A stretch of DNA of 64,000 nt, from the NCBI GenBank assembly GCA_028023455.1, contig JAQFVV010006295.1:932001-996000 (forward strand), given 5' to 3'. This document shows, in pieces, positions 50,691 through 61,420 of the stretch (positions within the stretch are counted from its first letter, which is position 1; each line of letters opens with the position of its first letter). This DNA comes from Epiperipatus broadwayi (lineage: Eukaryota > Onychophora > Udeonychophora > Euonychophora > Peripatidae). The notes under the pieces were generated by a model that ran no database searches, had not been told where the DNA came from, and worked only from the letters and a program-made list of their open reading frames with translations. The position numbers and the translations under genes are program-made.

Positions 50691-52160
50691 AAATGTGCAC
50701 ATACTAACCTATTTGCTGTGCTATTACTAACAGTTGAATGTATTTTCAATATTTAATAAAGTTAAATTTTTCTAAAGACATTCAATACTCATATTTGGTG
50801 ATGGAAATAGTCCAATATAAAAATACAACTAAAAGACCATCATCACAAACCTTCATGAAAACAAATATATTTGTTATTTCAAATAACCTTCCAGTTTTAC
50901 CATTGTTTTTAAAACTAATTCAGCTACTTTTATAATAGTGTATAAATCATCTGGTTTTCTAATTTGCAAAAGTAAAATCTGTAATGAAATGCATGGCCAG
51001 TTATCTTTGACAGGTAAGGGAGGGATTTAAACATCTTTCCACTATTAATTAATTAGCTTACTTTTAAGGGAGAAGAGAAAACCAATTCTCAGAATTTTAA
51101 GAAATAAAATATATTTACAAAAATTCCCCTCTGTCACCTGATTTTTAATAACAAATCTATCATATACAAGAATGATCACATATAACAATGTATTCGATGT
51201 TTTTAAAAAAATATAAGTTAAAGTAACATTAAAGAAAATGAACAAAATTAAATAAATTATACAAATATAAGAGAGTCATCAATACTATGAATCGTTTTCC
51301 AGTATATTCTCATGTATAGAGTCAAATGTTCCTGTTTTTATTACCCAAAGGATTTGACTATATGGCAAATATATGAAGAGTAAACATAAGATGTATTGAC
51401 TATGTATAGTTTTTATGGGGCAGTTTATATGGTCTAGGATGGTTCTTTTCTTGGATATTAATAGTTAATGATGACATGTTGGTTCTTTGGACAGCATTCA
51501 GCTGAAAACTTGGTGACTACTCATGGTAGGTCAGGCAGAAAACTGAATTCTTTGATGATGACAGGAACATTGATGCAGCTACATTTTGGCAGACTTTAGA
51601 TGAGCAACAGTTCACCAACTCTATTGGGATTTCAACTCATCCTCTTCAGAGATGTGTAATGGGAAGTGGACACAAACGTTCTATAGTATTCCAAATAATA
51701 AAATATTCTTGATAATTACAATGATGAAGAATATTCTCAGAAGAACAAAAACAATAAAAATCAGAAGGAAAGAACCTTTAACATTTTGAAATGTATTTAT
51801 ATGACTTTAGGCAAAATGCATCTGGATCAATTTTAATTAAAATTTTTGCTGATAACAATTTTGACCAGTTTAATGATAATTTATCTTGTATCTATTTTAT
51901 AATTACTAAAAATTTTCAAATTCCTAATGCTCTTTGTCTATGGCATTCTTGGCAGTAATTAAACATACATTAACACCTTTTACTGCAGGGTAAAATATTG
52001 AAAACATTCTTGTAAATATAAAATACAAAGAGATTACTTTTTTTTTTTTTATTTAAGTAGGATTTCTATACCAATTATAAATAAATAATTTAAAAACTTT
52101 GTCAGATAATGACACGAATAAAGTATGATAAACAGAGCAGTCAAAATGCAAAAACATTAA
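50691..52160. other. Unassigned stretch
   Basis: No recognised gene or element; a T-rich run lies near 52040-52055. Confidence 0.3.
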
Positions 52161-53745
52161 TTATAAACAACAATTTTCCAAGCGCTTTCGGTACTGTATA
52201 CCAGAATCATGGCAACATATTGGAACTGAATGGTTAATATTCCAGTGCATGCTCAGTGGAATACTAGTGTTATGCTGATTAATAACATTTTTAGACTTCA
52301 CAATAAACCAACTTTTTCCCCCGATCATTTGACTCATTGCACACAGTAGTAATATTTTGAGGATAAAACTCGTGACCACAATTACTTTCATGATTTGAAA
52401 AAACAGAATTAATCTGCAAATCACTTTTAGATTTGTTGTAGTGATAAATATGCTGTTGTAATCGCGTTAAAACATTTGCCTTCGTGTCACCGTAATAAAT
52501 AGCATTACAACCATTTTTTTTGCAAATAATGGAATAAACCACTTCATACTTATTCATTTCTTCCACATTATCTTTTGAATTGTTTATTAATCTAAACACA
52601 AAGGGGAATGGAATCCTACTTTATAATCTTCACCGATAATATTTTTTAATTTCTTGCTTATAGGTGGCACATAAGCTAAAGGAAACCTCTTTTTGACCAT
52701 TTTATTACTTACATCCACTTTATGTTTAAACTTTAAATTCTAATAAAACAAACACTATTGTCTGTATAATATTTTTTTTTGTCTCCCACTTCTATCAAAT
52801 CATCTATATATTTATCAATATTATTTTTACTATCTGCTTCAAATTTACAAAGATGCAAATTTCGATACAAAAAACACTTGAATCCAGCCATTTTATAATT
52901 CAAAGGAACATTCGATAACGGATGTATAAAACCTTTAACATTCAGTGATTTAACAAACATTTTATACCCAAACATATTATAGCATTTATGTACATTTACA
53001 TCTAAATACTTTAAGATACCATCATTTTCAAGCTCAATAGTCCATGACAAATCAGAATTCTCATTTAATTCATTGAACATATTCACTATAACATCTTTTG
53101 AACCATACACAAAAACATCATCCACATATCTTCTATATATTAAATCATAACTCCTTATAAATGGCTCAACAATATGTTTTTCCATTTCCGAAACGTATAA
53201 ACTACACACAGTTCCATTCACTGCCAACTTCATCAACCAACCATTCTTCATTTAATAATGATGCTTTCCATATTTTGCAGCAATATCTCCATTAATCCAT
53301 TCCAACACTTTCATAATAAATCTGACTTTACTAAGAGTCTACATTATAATCCAACAAAAGTTTATTAATTACACTTATCGATTTATTATGGTCCACTGAT
53401 CCATATAACTCACATACATCCAATGAGACCATATAACCATCATCATATACCACCTTGGCAGACTCAAAATCTGAACAAATTCAAATGCAGAATTAATTGT
53501 ATATTCGCCAAAACCCACCAAATCTTGTAACCGTTTTGCAATCACTTGCGATGCTTTCTGATAATAACAGACCCCAAAAGCCATCATCAACCATAACGGA
53601 ACATTCTCCTTATGAACTTTAACATTTGCAAACAAATATGGAACAATTGCAGCTGATGGATAAATCCTCAAATATTTATCTTTTCTAAATATTTTACCAA
53701 CATACGGTCGCAAAACATTGCAAACAAACTTGTCCTTACACACTT
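52161..53745 (-). pseudogene. Decayed Penelope-like element, family c
   Basis: On the minus strand the RT begins around 53743 with a PYVGKIFRKDKYLRIYPS segment, changes frame near 53460, and continues to the palm core RRYVDDVFVYGSKDV with the YVDD box intact (about 53145-53100) and ILKYLDVNVHK. A stop at 52733 and a shift precede the C-terminal GIY-YIG-like part (VVYSIICKKNGC, AIYYGDTKANVLTRLQQH, at about 52545-52440), which itself changes frame near 52300 and ends at 52161. Just before the end the minus strand has CCGAAAGCGCTTGG, a motif that I associate with PLE hammerhead regions, here without a proper CTGATGA. Different from families a and b. Confidence 0.75.
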
Positions 53746-54165
53746 TTACTTATAATTCTCAACTTTTTCAAAGTTCAATATAACAATTTGCTGAGAAATT
53801 ATAATACCAATTATAAATATACTTCTGTTCGATAATTAATCTGCCCTTACTAACTAAAATGTTCAGGAATTTTAATGAGTCAAATTTTAAATTAATTGTA
53901 CCATAGAATTTTTTAGAATTGGATATACAATTGGAACATTAATTATTTATTTAGTCTCAGATCTCTTTCTGACTCTCATTATACTTACACATGCCTTTAA
54001 TAATTTTTAATGAAATAAAATATTTTTAATAAATGTTTAATAAATAAAGTTTTCTATAATATTAAAGTTATTTAATTATAATTGAAAGTTACAAGTTAAA
54101 AGTATTTATTTTTAAGTTGGCATGAAGCATATATATGTATGAAATTGTTAATGAATAATTTTGCT
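53746..54165. other. AT-rich spacer
   Basis: Between PLE family c and the hammerhead-bearing repeat. Nothing recognised. Confidence 0.3.
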
Positions 54166-54879
54166 AATATTTAACATCTCAAAATATCACGTAATCACTA
54201 TTTTAGGTGCAGTGCTTTAAAATACAAGGCTCTTCACTGATGAAAGCCATAAGCTAGAAACTAGTCATGGGGATGTTGGATGAGTAGATACTAGATATGG
54301 ATTTTATGCACAAACCTTCTTACATCCATTGATTATTAATGTTTGCACGTGGTGGCACTATTGTATGGAGAGTTTGGTATTCGTTAATTATGGATCTCAT
54401 TATGTTTTTGATAATAAAAAATCATGAATTCTGTCATTTGTAAAGAGATTATTTTAAAATCTCTATATAAAATAAGACATAAAAATATTTTAGTTTGGAT
54501 AAAAAATATTTCTATTCTATTACCAGTATTATCTCTCTTGCTGGACTATGTTAACTGCATTATGATAAACAATAGGAAATCAAAAAGTTGGTTGAGCAAT
54601 GTCTGAGATAGAACACATCTCTGAGTTGCATGAAAACATTATATTCTCAAGCCAATGACAAAATTCTCCATCAATCATCAAAACTGAAAGTACAATTAAA
54701 CAAACTCCAATAGTCAAAAATCTCTTCCAGTCTCTAAAATCATGGATTTTCTATTCAACTCTAAACATGAACTTTTTAAATATCCAATGAAACTACTATT
54801 TTACAATTTATAATCATCAGTCCTCTTGTCATATATTTCACAGTAATACTTTAAAATTAATTCTTCATAAAATGCACAC
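54166..54879 (+). repeat. Hammerhead-bearing repeat family, copy 1
   Basis: Matches 57510-57097 (minus) over much of its length: a leader (atttta ggtgca...), a hammerhead-like core at 54237-54266, a ggtggcac.attgtatgg block, then ctctatataaaataagacat and a segment ending near aaacaataggaaatc. Its second half (54536-54879) is also inverted at 54980-55318. A 60-codon ORF (54424-54606) is partly conserved between copies in the KSLYKIRHK stretch, but overall coding is unproven. Position of a hammerhead near one end suggests a PLE terminal region or a retrozyme-like element. Confidence 0.6.
54237..54266 (+). ncRNA. Hammerhead ribozyme-like motif, copy 1
   Basis: CTGATGA (54237-54243), a short stem-II candidate agc-cataa-gct, GAAAC (54257-54261), a two-base loop and GTC (54264-54266). 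This is the order of conserved elements in the minimal type-I hammerheads with a very short helix III reported from PLEs. The flanks cucuuca and uggggaug can pair as helix I with wobble pairs and one bulged A after the cleavage position. All strictly conserved core bases are present in this copy. Confidence 0.55.
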
Positions 54880-55318
54880 TTTTTTTTCTTGGTTGTGGTT
54901 ATATCTGAGATCAACTTGAGTGCCAATTTTGTAGTGGTGGATAGCAGTATGTGATTATTATAGGCCCACAGAAAAAAAAACATTTTATGCAGAAATTAAT
55001 TTTTAAGTATTACTGTGAAATATATGACAAGAGTATTGATGATTATAAAATAGTAGTTTTAATGTTTATATTTAAGGAGTTCATATTTAGAGTTGAATAT
55101 AAAATCTATGATTTTGGAGATTGAATTGGCTTTTTGACTATTGGAGTTTGTGTAGCTGTACTTTCAGTTTTGATGATGGATGGGAGGATTTTGTTGTTGA
55201 CTTGGAGATACAATGTTTTTATGCAACTCCATGGGTGTTTTATCTCAGGCATTGCTTCAACCAACTTTTTGATTTCCTATTGTTTATCAGGGTGCAGTTA
55301 ACATAATCCTACCAGCCT
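54536..55318. repeat. Long inverted repeat (foldback) with 100-bp loop
   Basis: Arms 54536-54879 and 54980-55318 are inverted copies of each other over about 340 bp with roughly 15-20% mismatch by eye; blocks such as tattactgtgaaatatatgac and tttttgactattggagtttg are nearly identical. The loop begins with a T run and ends with an A run. The left arm is the distal half of the hammerhead-bearing repeat, so this is an inverted duplication of that repeat's tail. Confidence 0.8.
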
Positions 55319-55334
55319 CTAAGTATCCAAGAAA

Positions 55335-55432
55335 AGGAGTAAGGCATAGTTTTGTATTTTCCAATACCTAAGACTCAAAGGGGGCAGGGCATAGTTTTGT
55401 ATTTTTAACCCATAAGACTCAAAGGAGCAGGA
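55335..55432. repeat. 45-bp tandem duplication
   Basis: Two adjacent copies of a unit containing ggcatagttttgtattttt followed by taagactcaaagg, differing by small substitutions. Confidence 0.75.
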
Positions 55433-56336
55433 CTTTGCAAAACTTTTTGCATTTTTATTTTATATCAAGGGTTACGGTAGCTTATAGTATCTAAATTGAG
55501 GTAACCCTTTTGGTATTCATGGTGCAGTGTGTCCTTATACTCCAGTGGCTGAATTCTTTATCTCAGAATTACAGGTCACTATTCTGTTAGCTGTCATATG
55601 CCTGTCAAAATCTCTAAAAAAATTGATGAGTACATAGTTTGAAGTATTAACTTTGTTTTGATTATACATGTATATTATGTAAAATATTATTAGATGGGTG
55701 TTTCATTTCTATTTTCATTTTCATTATGAGTTGGTTTATGAGATGGTTATCTGTTTCATGGTATGCAACAACATAGTAGTGTGTGTGTGCACAGATATTT
55801 AAAGTTGAAAGAAAAAGAAATAAACAGACAAATTTTTGTAGATGATTAAATAATTTCGAATTTTAAAAAAAAATTGATTTTGAAATTAAAACAAGCATGT
55901 TTTTATGTTACAATAGATATATTGGCAATTATAAAATTCCACTATCTATTTTGATTAGCAAATTTTTTTGTAGTTAATGCTTGTATAACATATTTTGATA
56001 AAATTCCATGAAGTTGTTTTTTCAAAGGATTAAGTTGAATTGAAAAAGAATCATTAACCTTTTTCAATCAAGATAATGAAAACTTATTTTTAATTACTAT
56101 ATTTTTGTCCACTCTTGACTATAGGAAGATTGGAAATAAAAATTAGGGGAGTTCTCAGAGTTTTTAAGTTTTGCAGATTATGACAGTATAACTGAAAAGA
56201 AGGTGCAAGTCCAATTGCTGCTACTAATTCATTATGGTAGAGTTTGAATTCACATGGAAACAAAACGCAGCTTCTGTATTTTCCATAGTTCATATACATG
56301 TGTATATTAGACAGCAAAGAGACTGAAGAGAGATCA
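55433..56336. other. Unassigned stretch
   Basis: No recognised gene or element. Confidence 0.3.
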
Positions 56337-56344
56337 CTGTAGAT

Positions 56345-56713
56345 CAGGGGTTCCCAACCTTTTTGCAATTAAGAGCACATTCTATAATACTGGCCAGGTG
56401 GCAGGCATCATTTATTTTTTCAATGTAAATTTTTAGTTGGATATTGTTAATACATATAATGTACAAAAAATATTTATTTCAAAAATAAAATTTTAACATA
56501 TACTGTAATTAATGTTTATATTTTTACACTGTAAAAGTATAGTATGCCCTACAATTTGATTAAAATATAATACAATAATTTATAAGAAATTTTAAAAATT
56601 AAATTTATTTGTATCACATAAATAATTTTTTATCGTGTTTGGATAGCGACGGGCACATGTAAAATGGTCTGCGGGCGCCATGGTGCCCATGGGCATAGGG
56701 TTGGAAATCCCTG
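56345..56713. mobile_element. Non-autonomous hAT element, 369 bp
   Basis: The ends CAGGGGTTCCCAACC (56345-56359) and the complement of CAGGGATTTCCAACC (ending 56713) are inverted repeats with two mismatches. Both sides have CTGTAGAT (56337-56344; 56714-56721), a perfect 8-bp hAT target duplication. The interior is AT-rich except for GC-rich subterminal parts (gggcgccatggtgcccatgg). It has no coding frame. The ends differ from those of the hAT at 37-40 kb, so another transposase mobilised it. Confidence 0.92.
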
Positions 56714-56721
56714 CTGTAGAT

Positions 56722-57096
56722 CAACAGTTACCTGGTTTATACCTTTCTTGAAAATGACAATAATTAAGTCTACTGTTTAGAAGGGACAAGCTTACTCAGA
56801 GTCCATCAACTTGCTGAAGAATTAGTTTATACACATACTGTTTTGTATATATATGCAGAGAATCAAGATAAAGGTTATGTTATCATATATATATAATACA
56901 GTTGGTGAGTTATTTTAAATAATTGCTTGAAAATGATATTTAAAATCTATAATTTAAAAGTAAAACAAGTAAATAATCTTTGCTTGAATTAAAAGTCAAA
57001 AAAATAAATGATTGATTTATAGACAATTTTATTTTGAAAAACAAAAACAACAACATAAGGTCCCAAATATCTTTTTAGATAGGGGGGGGATTTGCT
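56722..57096. other. Unassigned spacer
   Basis: Short AT-rich spacer with TA runs; nothing recognised. Confidence 0.3.
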
Positions 57097-57510
57097 GCTC
57101 CAGTCCACTTCCTGATTTCCTATTGTTTATCATGACACAGATAACATGGTCCTGCCATAAAGAGATAATACTGGTAATCGAATGGAAATATTTCCAATTA
57201 ATATTTTGACAGTATCATTCAAATCAAAAAATTTCTTATGTCTTATTTTATATAGAGATTTTAAAATATCAAATTCTTCAATATCCTGATAAACAACAGA
57301 ATTCACGATAGATTTTTCATAATCAACTTTCCATACAGTAGTCCCACCAAATGCAAGCCTTTGTAATCAATGGATTCAGGAAGATGATCCCTATCTGGTG
57401 CATATTCATTCAACATACCAGATTAGTTTTTAGATTATGATTTTCATCAGTGAGGAGTCTTGAATTTGAGAGTATTGCACCTAAAATGATGATTTTATGA
57501 TGTTTTGAGA
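57097..57510 (-). repeat. Hammerhead-bearing repeat family, copy 2
   Basis: On the minus strand it is collinear with 54166-54610: the leader with attttaggtgcaatactctc, a hammerhead-like motif at 57450-57421, ggtgggactactgtatggaaag (about 57347-57325), ctctatataaaataagacat (about 57262-57240) and aaacaataggaaatc (about 57130-57115). The copies are clearly diverged, so they are separate old insertions and not a recent duplication. Confidence 0.6.
57421..57450 (-). ncRNA. Hammerhead ribozyme-like motif, copy 2 (decayed)
   Basis: On the minus strand: CTGATGA, a stem-II candidate aatc-ataa-tct, then AAAAAC where copy 1 has GAAAC, a short loop and ATC. The flanking helix-I strands (ctcctca and tggtatg) pair over three positions. 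The change of G12 to A should abolish cleavage, but the shared layout supports homology with copy 1. Confidence 0.45.
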
Positions 57511-57636
57511 TCTATAATTATTAGTACAATTATTCATTAACAATTTCATACTATGTAAAACATAATGATTGAAGCAATCAGGTATTAGTTTTGAATTATA
57601 TATATAACATTATTAGATACTTTATTAATTTTTAAT

Positions 57637-58000
57637 CTAAAACACTGATAATCTTTTCTTTAAATCAAAAGCTTTCTTTAACTTGGTTGATTTTAAATAA
57701 TCAGTTTGAGTAGAATAGAAAAACATTTTAGATTTAATTATATATATGTATATTTTTAGTTGAGTTCTAAATTCTTTATTAGAAGGTAGTTTTTTAAACA
57801 TCTTATATAATTTATTTTTTCTTAGATATTCATTCATCATTTCTTTTTAAAGCTTTCTTTTTTTTATAACTGAAATGTTCATAGCTATATTATTCTAACC
57901 ATATTCCCCATTTAAATAAAGCTTGAATTTTAACTTTCTTTAAAAATACATTTTACAAAAGCTGAACGTTCAATAAAATCTTTAATCCTATCAACAGACA
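57637..58000 (-). pseudogene. CR1-like LINE, segment between endonuclease and RT (part 2)
   Basis: A 67-codon frame at 57840-57637 reads NEYLRKNKLYKMFKKLPSNK, then EFRTQLKIYIYIIKSKMFFY. This is the pattern of the conserved linker in CR1/L2-type LINEs (NKLYKxFxKxPxxxExxxxYKxYRNxLxxxIRxSKxxYY). Upstream frames to about 58000 contain IKDFIERSAF-like fragments. It lies immediately downstream (minus strand) of the old hAT, whose other side carries the endonuclease piece at 61.0-61.4 kb. Confidence 0.45.
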
Positions 58001-58097
58001 ATGAAAAGGACAGTTTACACTATTTATTTTAAAGATCAGATTTCAATTATATAGAGAAATTAAGGAATGCAAATGTTTATGAGATAATACTTCAAAA

Positions 58098-60934
58098 CAG
58101 GCAGTCAAATGCGTGGGCCTCATGTGGCCTGTCATGATTGGTCATATATTTTTTTGACAATACTGGGTTTTTGAATTATAATTATATATGCACAAATGAA
58201 TTACACAAATGCTACTTGTATGTTATTCTTTGTACAAAGCTTGGCAAATGATTTTTTTTTAAAATATGGTTTCAGGGGTATACAACAAATATTAAAAAAC
58301 AAATGGCTGATATTTAGCAGTCACATTTAATATTTACATTTCTTTTTATATTATTGTTATTTTTTTAAAAAGAAAAATTTCTGTGCAAAATTAATTATAA
58401 TATTTCCAATATTTATTGTTTTTTGTATTAAGTCAGTTTATTAATATAAAAATATTTGGTAAAATGAAAATACACAGAATATTTAGCTTTATTACTGTCT
58501 AGCATGCTTTCAATATATTTTTACTATGTCATTTATATATAGGCTCAGAAAAGAAGAAAATTAGTAACAATTTAATATAAAAATAATAAAAATATAAGAA
58601 ACATAATGTGTCGTAGCCCATGTTCTGTTAAAGGAAAATCTCAAACTTTCATCATTTTTCCAAAAACACACTTCAAAAAATATTCCTTTTTACTAAATGT
58701 TCTACTAAAATCTTTATTGCCTATATAGTACTACTCCTTCTGTGAAGTAATATATTTATTTACAGAAGGTGTAGCTGAAAATTTTTTAACGTTTGAGGTA
58801 CTTTGATATTTATTTCAGATAAAATTATGCCCTGGAATTATAAACATATAAGGTACATTATTGTTTGCATGTACTAGGCATTTCCATGATTTAGAAAAGT
58901 AACATCTACACCACTGTGACAGTTTTACTGGGCTCTCAATGTTAATGAAGGTATATCGATAATGTTTTTTTTTTTTTGAAATTATTAAAAATTCATAATA
59001 ATGGCATACATTGGAGAAGAACATCACAATTTTCAAGAAAAATGGGAATTACAATATTTTTTTATTGAAGAAAAAAATAAAATTTTATGTCTGATATGCA
59101 GAAACTTCATAGTTTGCAAAGAATATAATCTCAAGAGGCCTTATGATACAAATCACAAAGAATGCTATGACAAATGTGTTGGGAAACTTCAAGAAGGTAA
59201 AATGTCAGAATTAAAACTGACATTTAGAAAAAACAAAGTGTATTGACTGAGTTTACTGAGGATAATGAGGGTATTGCTAAAACTAGCTATTTATTAGCAC
59301 ACTTAATTGCAAGTAAGTTATAATCATTTGCTGAAGGGAAATTTGTTCATGAATGCATTGTTAAAGCAGTAGAACAATAAAGAAGTGCAAAAATAGAAGT
59401 TTATCTTGAAATTTCATTTTTAGCAGAATTGATGATATAGCCGAGAATTTAAGGAATCAACTAAATTTAATAATTTCAACATTCAAGACATTCCATTGCA
59501 ATTTATGAAAGTATAGATGCACAGGATACTGCTCAATTAGCCGTTTTTATTCACAGATATGATGTAAACTTGAAAGTTAGTGAAGAGCTTCTAGAATTTA
59601 TTCCTGTGAACTATATCACTACAGGTATTATTGTTGACAATCTTATGGAACATTTGATTAAATACAACTTAACATTACAAAAGTTGGTTTGTCATGCAAC
59701 TGATGATGTTCCTGTTATGACTGATGTTCTTGGGGTTGTTTCATAGTTAAAAAAAACATGCCAAGAAGAAGGCAGTGACTCTTTTCAATATTTTCATTGT
59801 ATTATTCATCAGCAAACATTGTGCTCCAAAGTTTTAAATATTGGATATGTGCTGAAAAATGTCATTAAAATTGTAAATTATATTTGTGCACATGCCGTCA
59901 TCATCAGTTTATTAAATTTCTAGAAGATGTAAGAAATGAATGCATTGATCTTCCTTATTATACAAAAATTAGGTCATAATGTTTTGAAGTGATTCTTTGA
60001 TTAGCTGGATGAACTTACTATTTTTTTTTTTTAGAATCAAAATATTATGAACATGGAATATTGTGAGCTGATCAATGGATAAAGAACTTGGCTTTTTCAG
60101 TTGACATTATAAATCACCCTAGTCAATTTAATCTTAAACTACATCATATAGTCACAATGTTATTTGACACTATTAATGTTTTCAAACAAAAATGATTACT
60201 TTGAATAAAAAACAACAACTTCAAAATGAAAATATATATTATAAATGTTGCCAGTCAATATTACAAAAGTCACCGGGGTTGCAATTTTCAGAATACACTT
60301 GTCAAATTGCAATATTAGAAAATGAATTTAAAGGTTTTTTGGATTTCAGAAAATGTGAAACTCAAATTCATATATTTACTTTTCTATCACTTGACATTGA
60401 AACTGTGGATGATAATTTACAACTAGAATTAATTGAAATTTAATGTGATTCCAAATTGAAACAAAAATATATAGAAGTTGGGATTCCTATAATTATTTAT
60501 CAGTTGACTGATTTCCCAATATATTGTGGGTCATTAGACATATTTTAACCATGTTCAGCAGCACATATTTGTGCAAACAATTATTTTCCCAAATTATTTA
60601 TTTAAGGCTTTAATTCATTATTTAGACTGCAGAAAGATCCATGGACCAACACATACAATCAATTTTAAAAGTATCTATTTTGAAAAAATGGTTAATGAAA
60701 AATGATGCCAAGTTTATTTGAAAAAATAATGCAATATTATTGAATTAAATTGATGTTGGTTTGGAAAACAGCTTCTGTACTTTACATGTGTTTTTTTTTA
60801 ATGTAGTTATATGATATGATGTGTAAATTATGTATTTTTTTTTTTAATTTTCTGTATTTTGTTGCAATACGGCACATGACTTGATGTTATATAGTTCACT
60901 TGGCCATAGGTGGTAAATGAGTTTGACATGACTC
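58098..60934 (+). mobile_element. Old hAT transposon, GTF2IRD2/Charlie-like
   Basis: The left end CAGGCAGTCAAATGC with a GC-rich gtgggcctcatgtggcc tract, and the right end gagtttgacatgactc, are decayed versions of the CAGGCATGTCAAACT ends of the element at 37092-40167. The interior holds a badly broken transposase on the plus strand. Flanks cttcaaaa and ctctaaaa may be a decayed 8-bp target duplication; the right boundary is uncertain by a few bases. Confidence 0.7.
59001..60700 (+). pseudogene. hAT transposase, heavily degraded
   Basis: Starts MAYIGEEHHNFQEKWELQYF at 59001. The zinc finger is recognisable as CLIC and a YDTNH segment in which the first zinc-binding histidine region is altered. 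After the stop at 59246, plus-strand frames show TAQLAVFIHRYDVNL (about 59531-59575), LVCHATDDVPVMTDVLGVVS (second catalytic aspartate region, about 59685-59745) and FHCIIHQQTLCSKVL (about 59800-59840). Later sequence to about 60700 is hardly recognisable. It is collinear with the transposase at 38095-39933 but with many stops and shifts. Confidence 0.7.
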
Positions 60935-61022
60935 TAAAACATTTTTTCCTAAGAGCAAAATTTCTATTAAAATTAATTACAATTTATTTAGGTTATAATA
61001 CACCATTCTAACAATGACATTT

Positions 61023-61420
61023 TCAAAAGAATATTTTCTGGCCATCTAGAAAGATGTAATTAACAAGTGAGGATAGTAAAAAAATTAACATAATATGATG
61101 AAATAAACATTGAATAAATAAATAAACAAGAATATGTAAATAGCATTGAACAGTAGAAGTAATTTCTTCAGAATTATCCATATTTAGGTCACCAGTAAGA
61201 ATAATAAACTTATCATTTAACAGAGTAAGTAAATTATGAAGTCTATTATTAAAATTCAACTGAATATTAGCATGACCTATATAAGGCAACAACTGTTAAT
61301 TTGTTACAATCTAAAGTAAAGTTTAAAACAATACTTGAAAGAATGAAGATGTAAATCACTCTGACTTATTAATAAACTAAAATTTCATCTGATTTATTAT
61401 TCTAGACTTGGTAATTTATG
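61023..61420 (-). pseudogene. CR1-like LINE endonuclease fragment (part 1)
   Basis: The minus strand reads LTVVALYR, then ANIQLNFNNRLHNLLTLLND, KFIILTGDLNMD and, further on, SSLVNYIFLDG. This is the second half of an APE-type LINE endonuclease: the VxLYRSP block, an LxxLLxxL helix, the catalytic GDFN motif (here GDLNMD) and the SxLIDxIF block. The frame is partly open (89 codons, 61292-61023), with shifts upstream. It ends at the old hAT. Confidence 0.55.
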
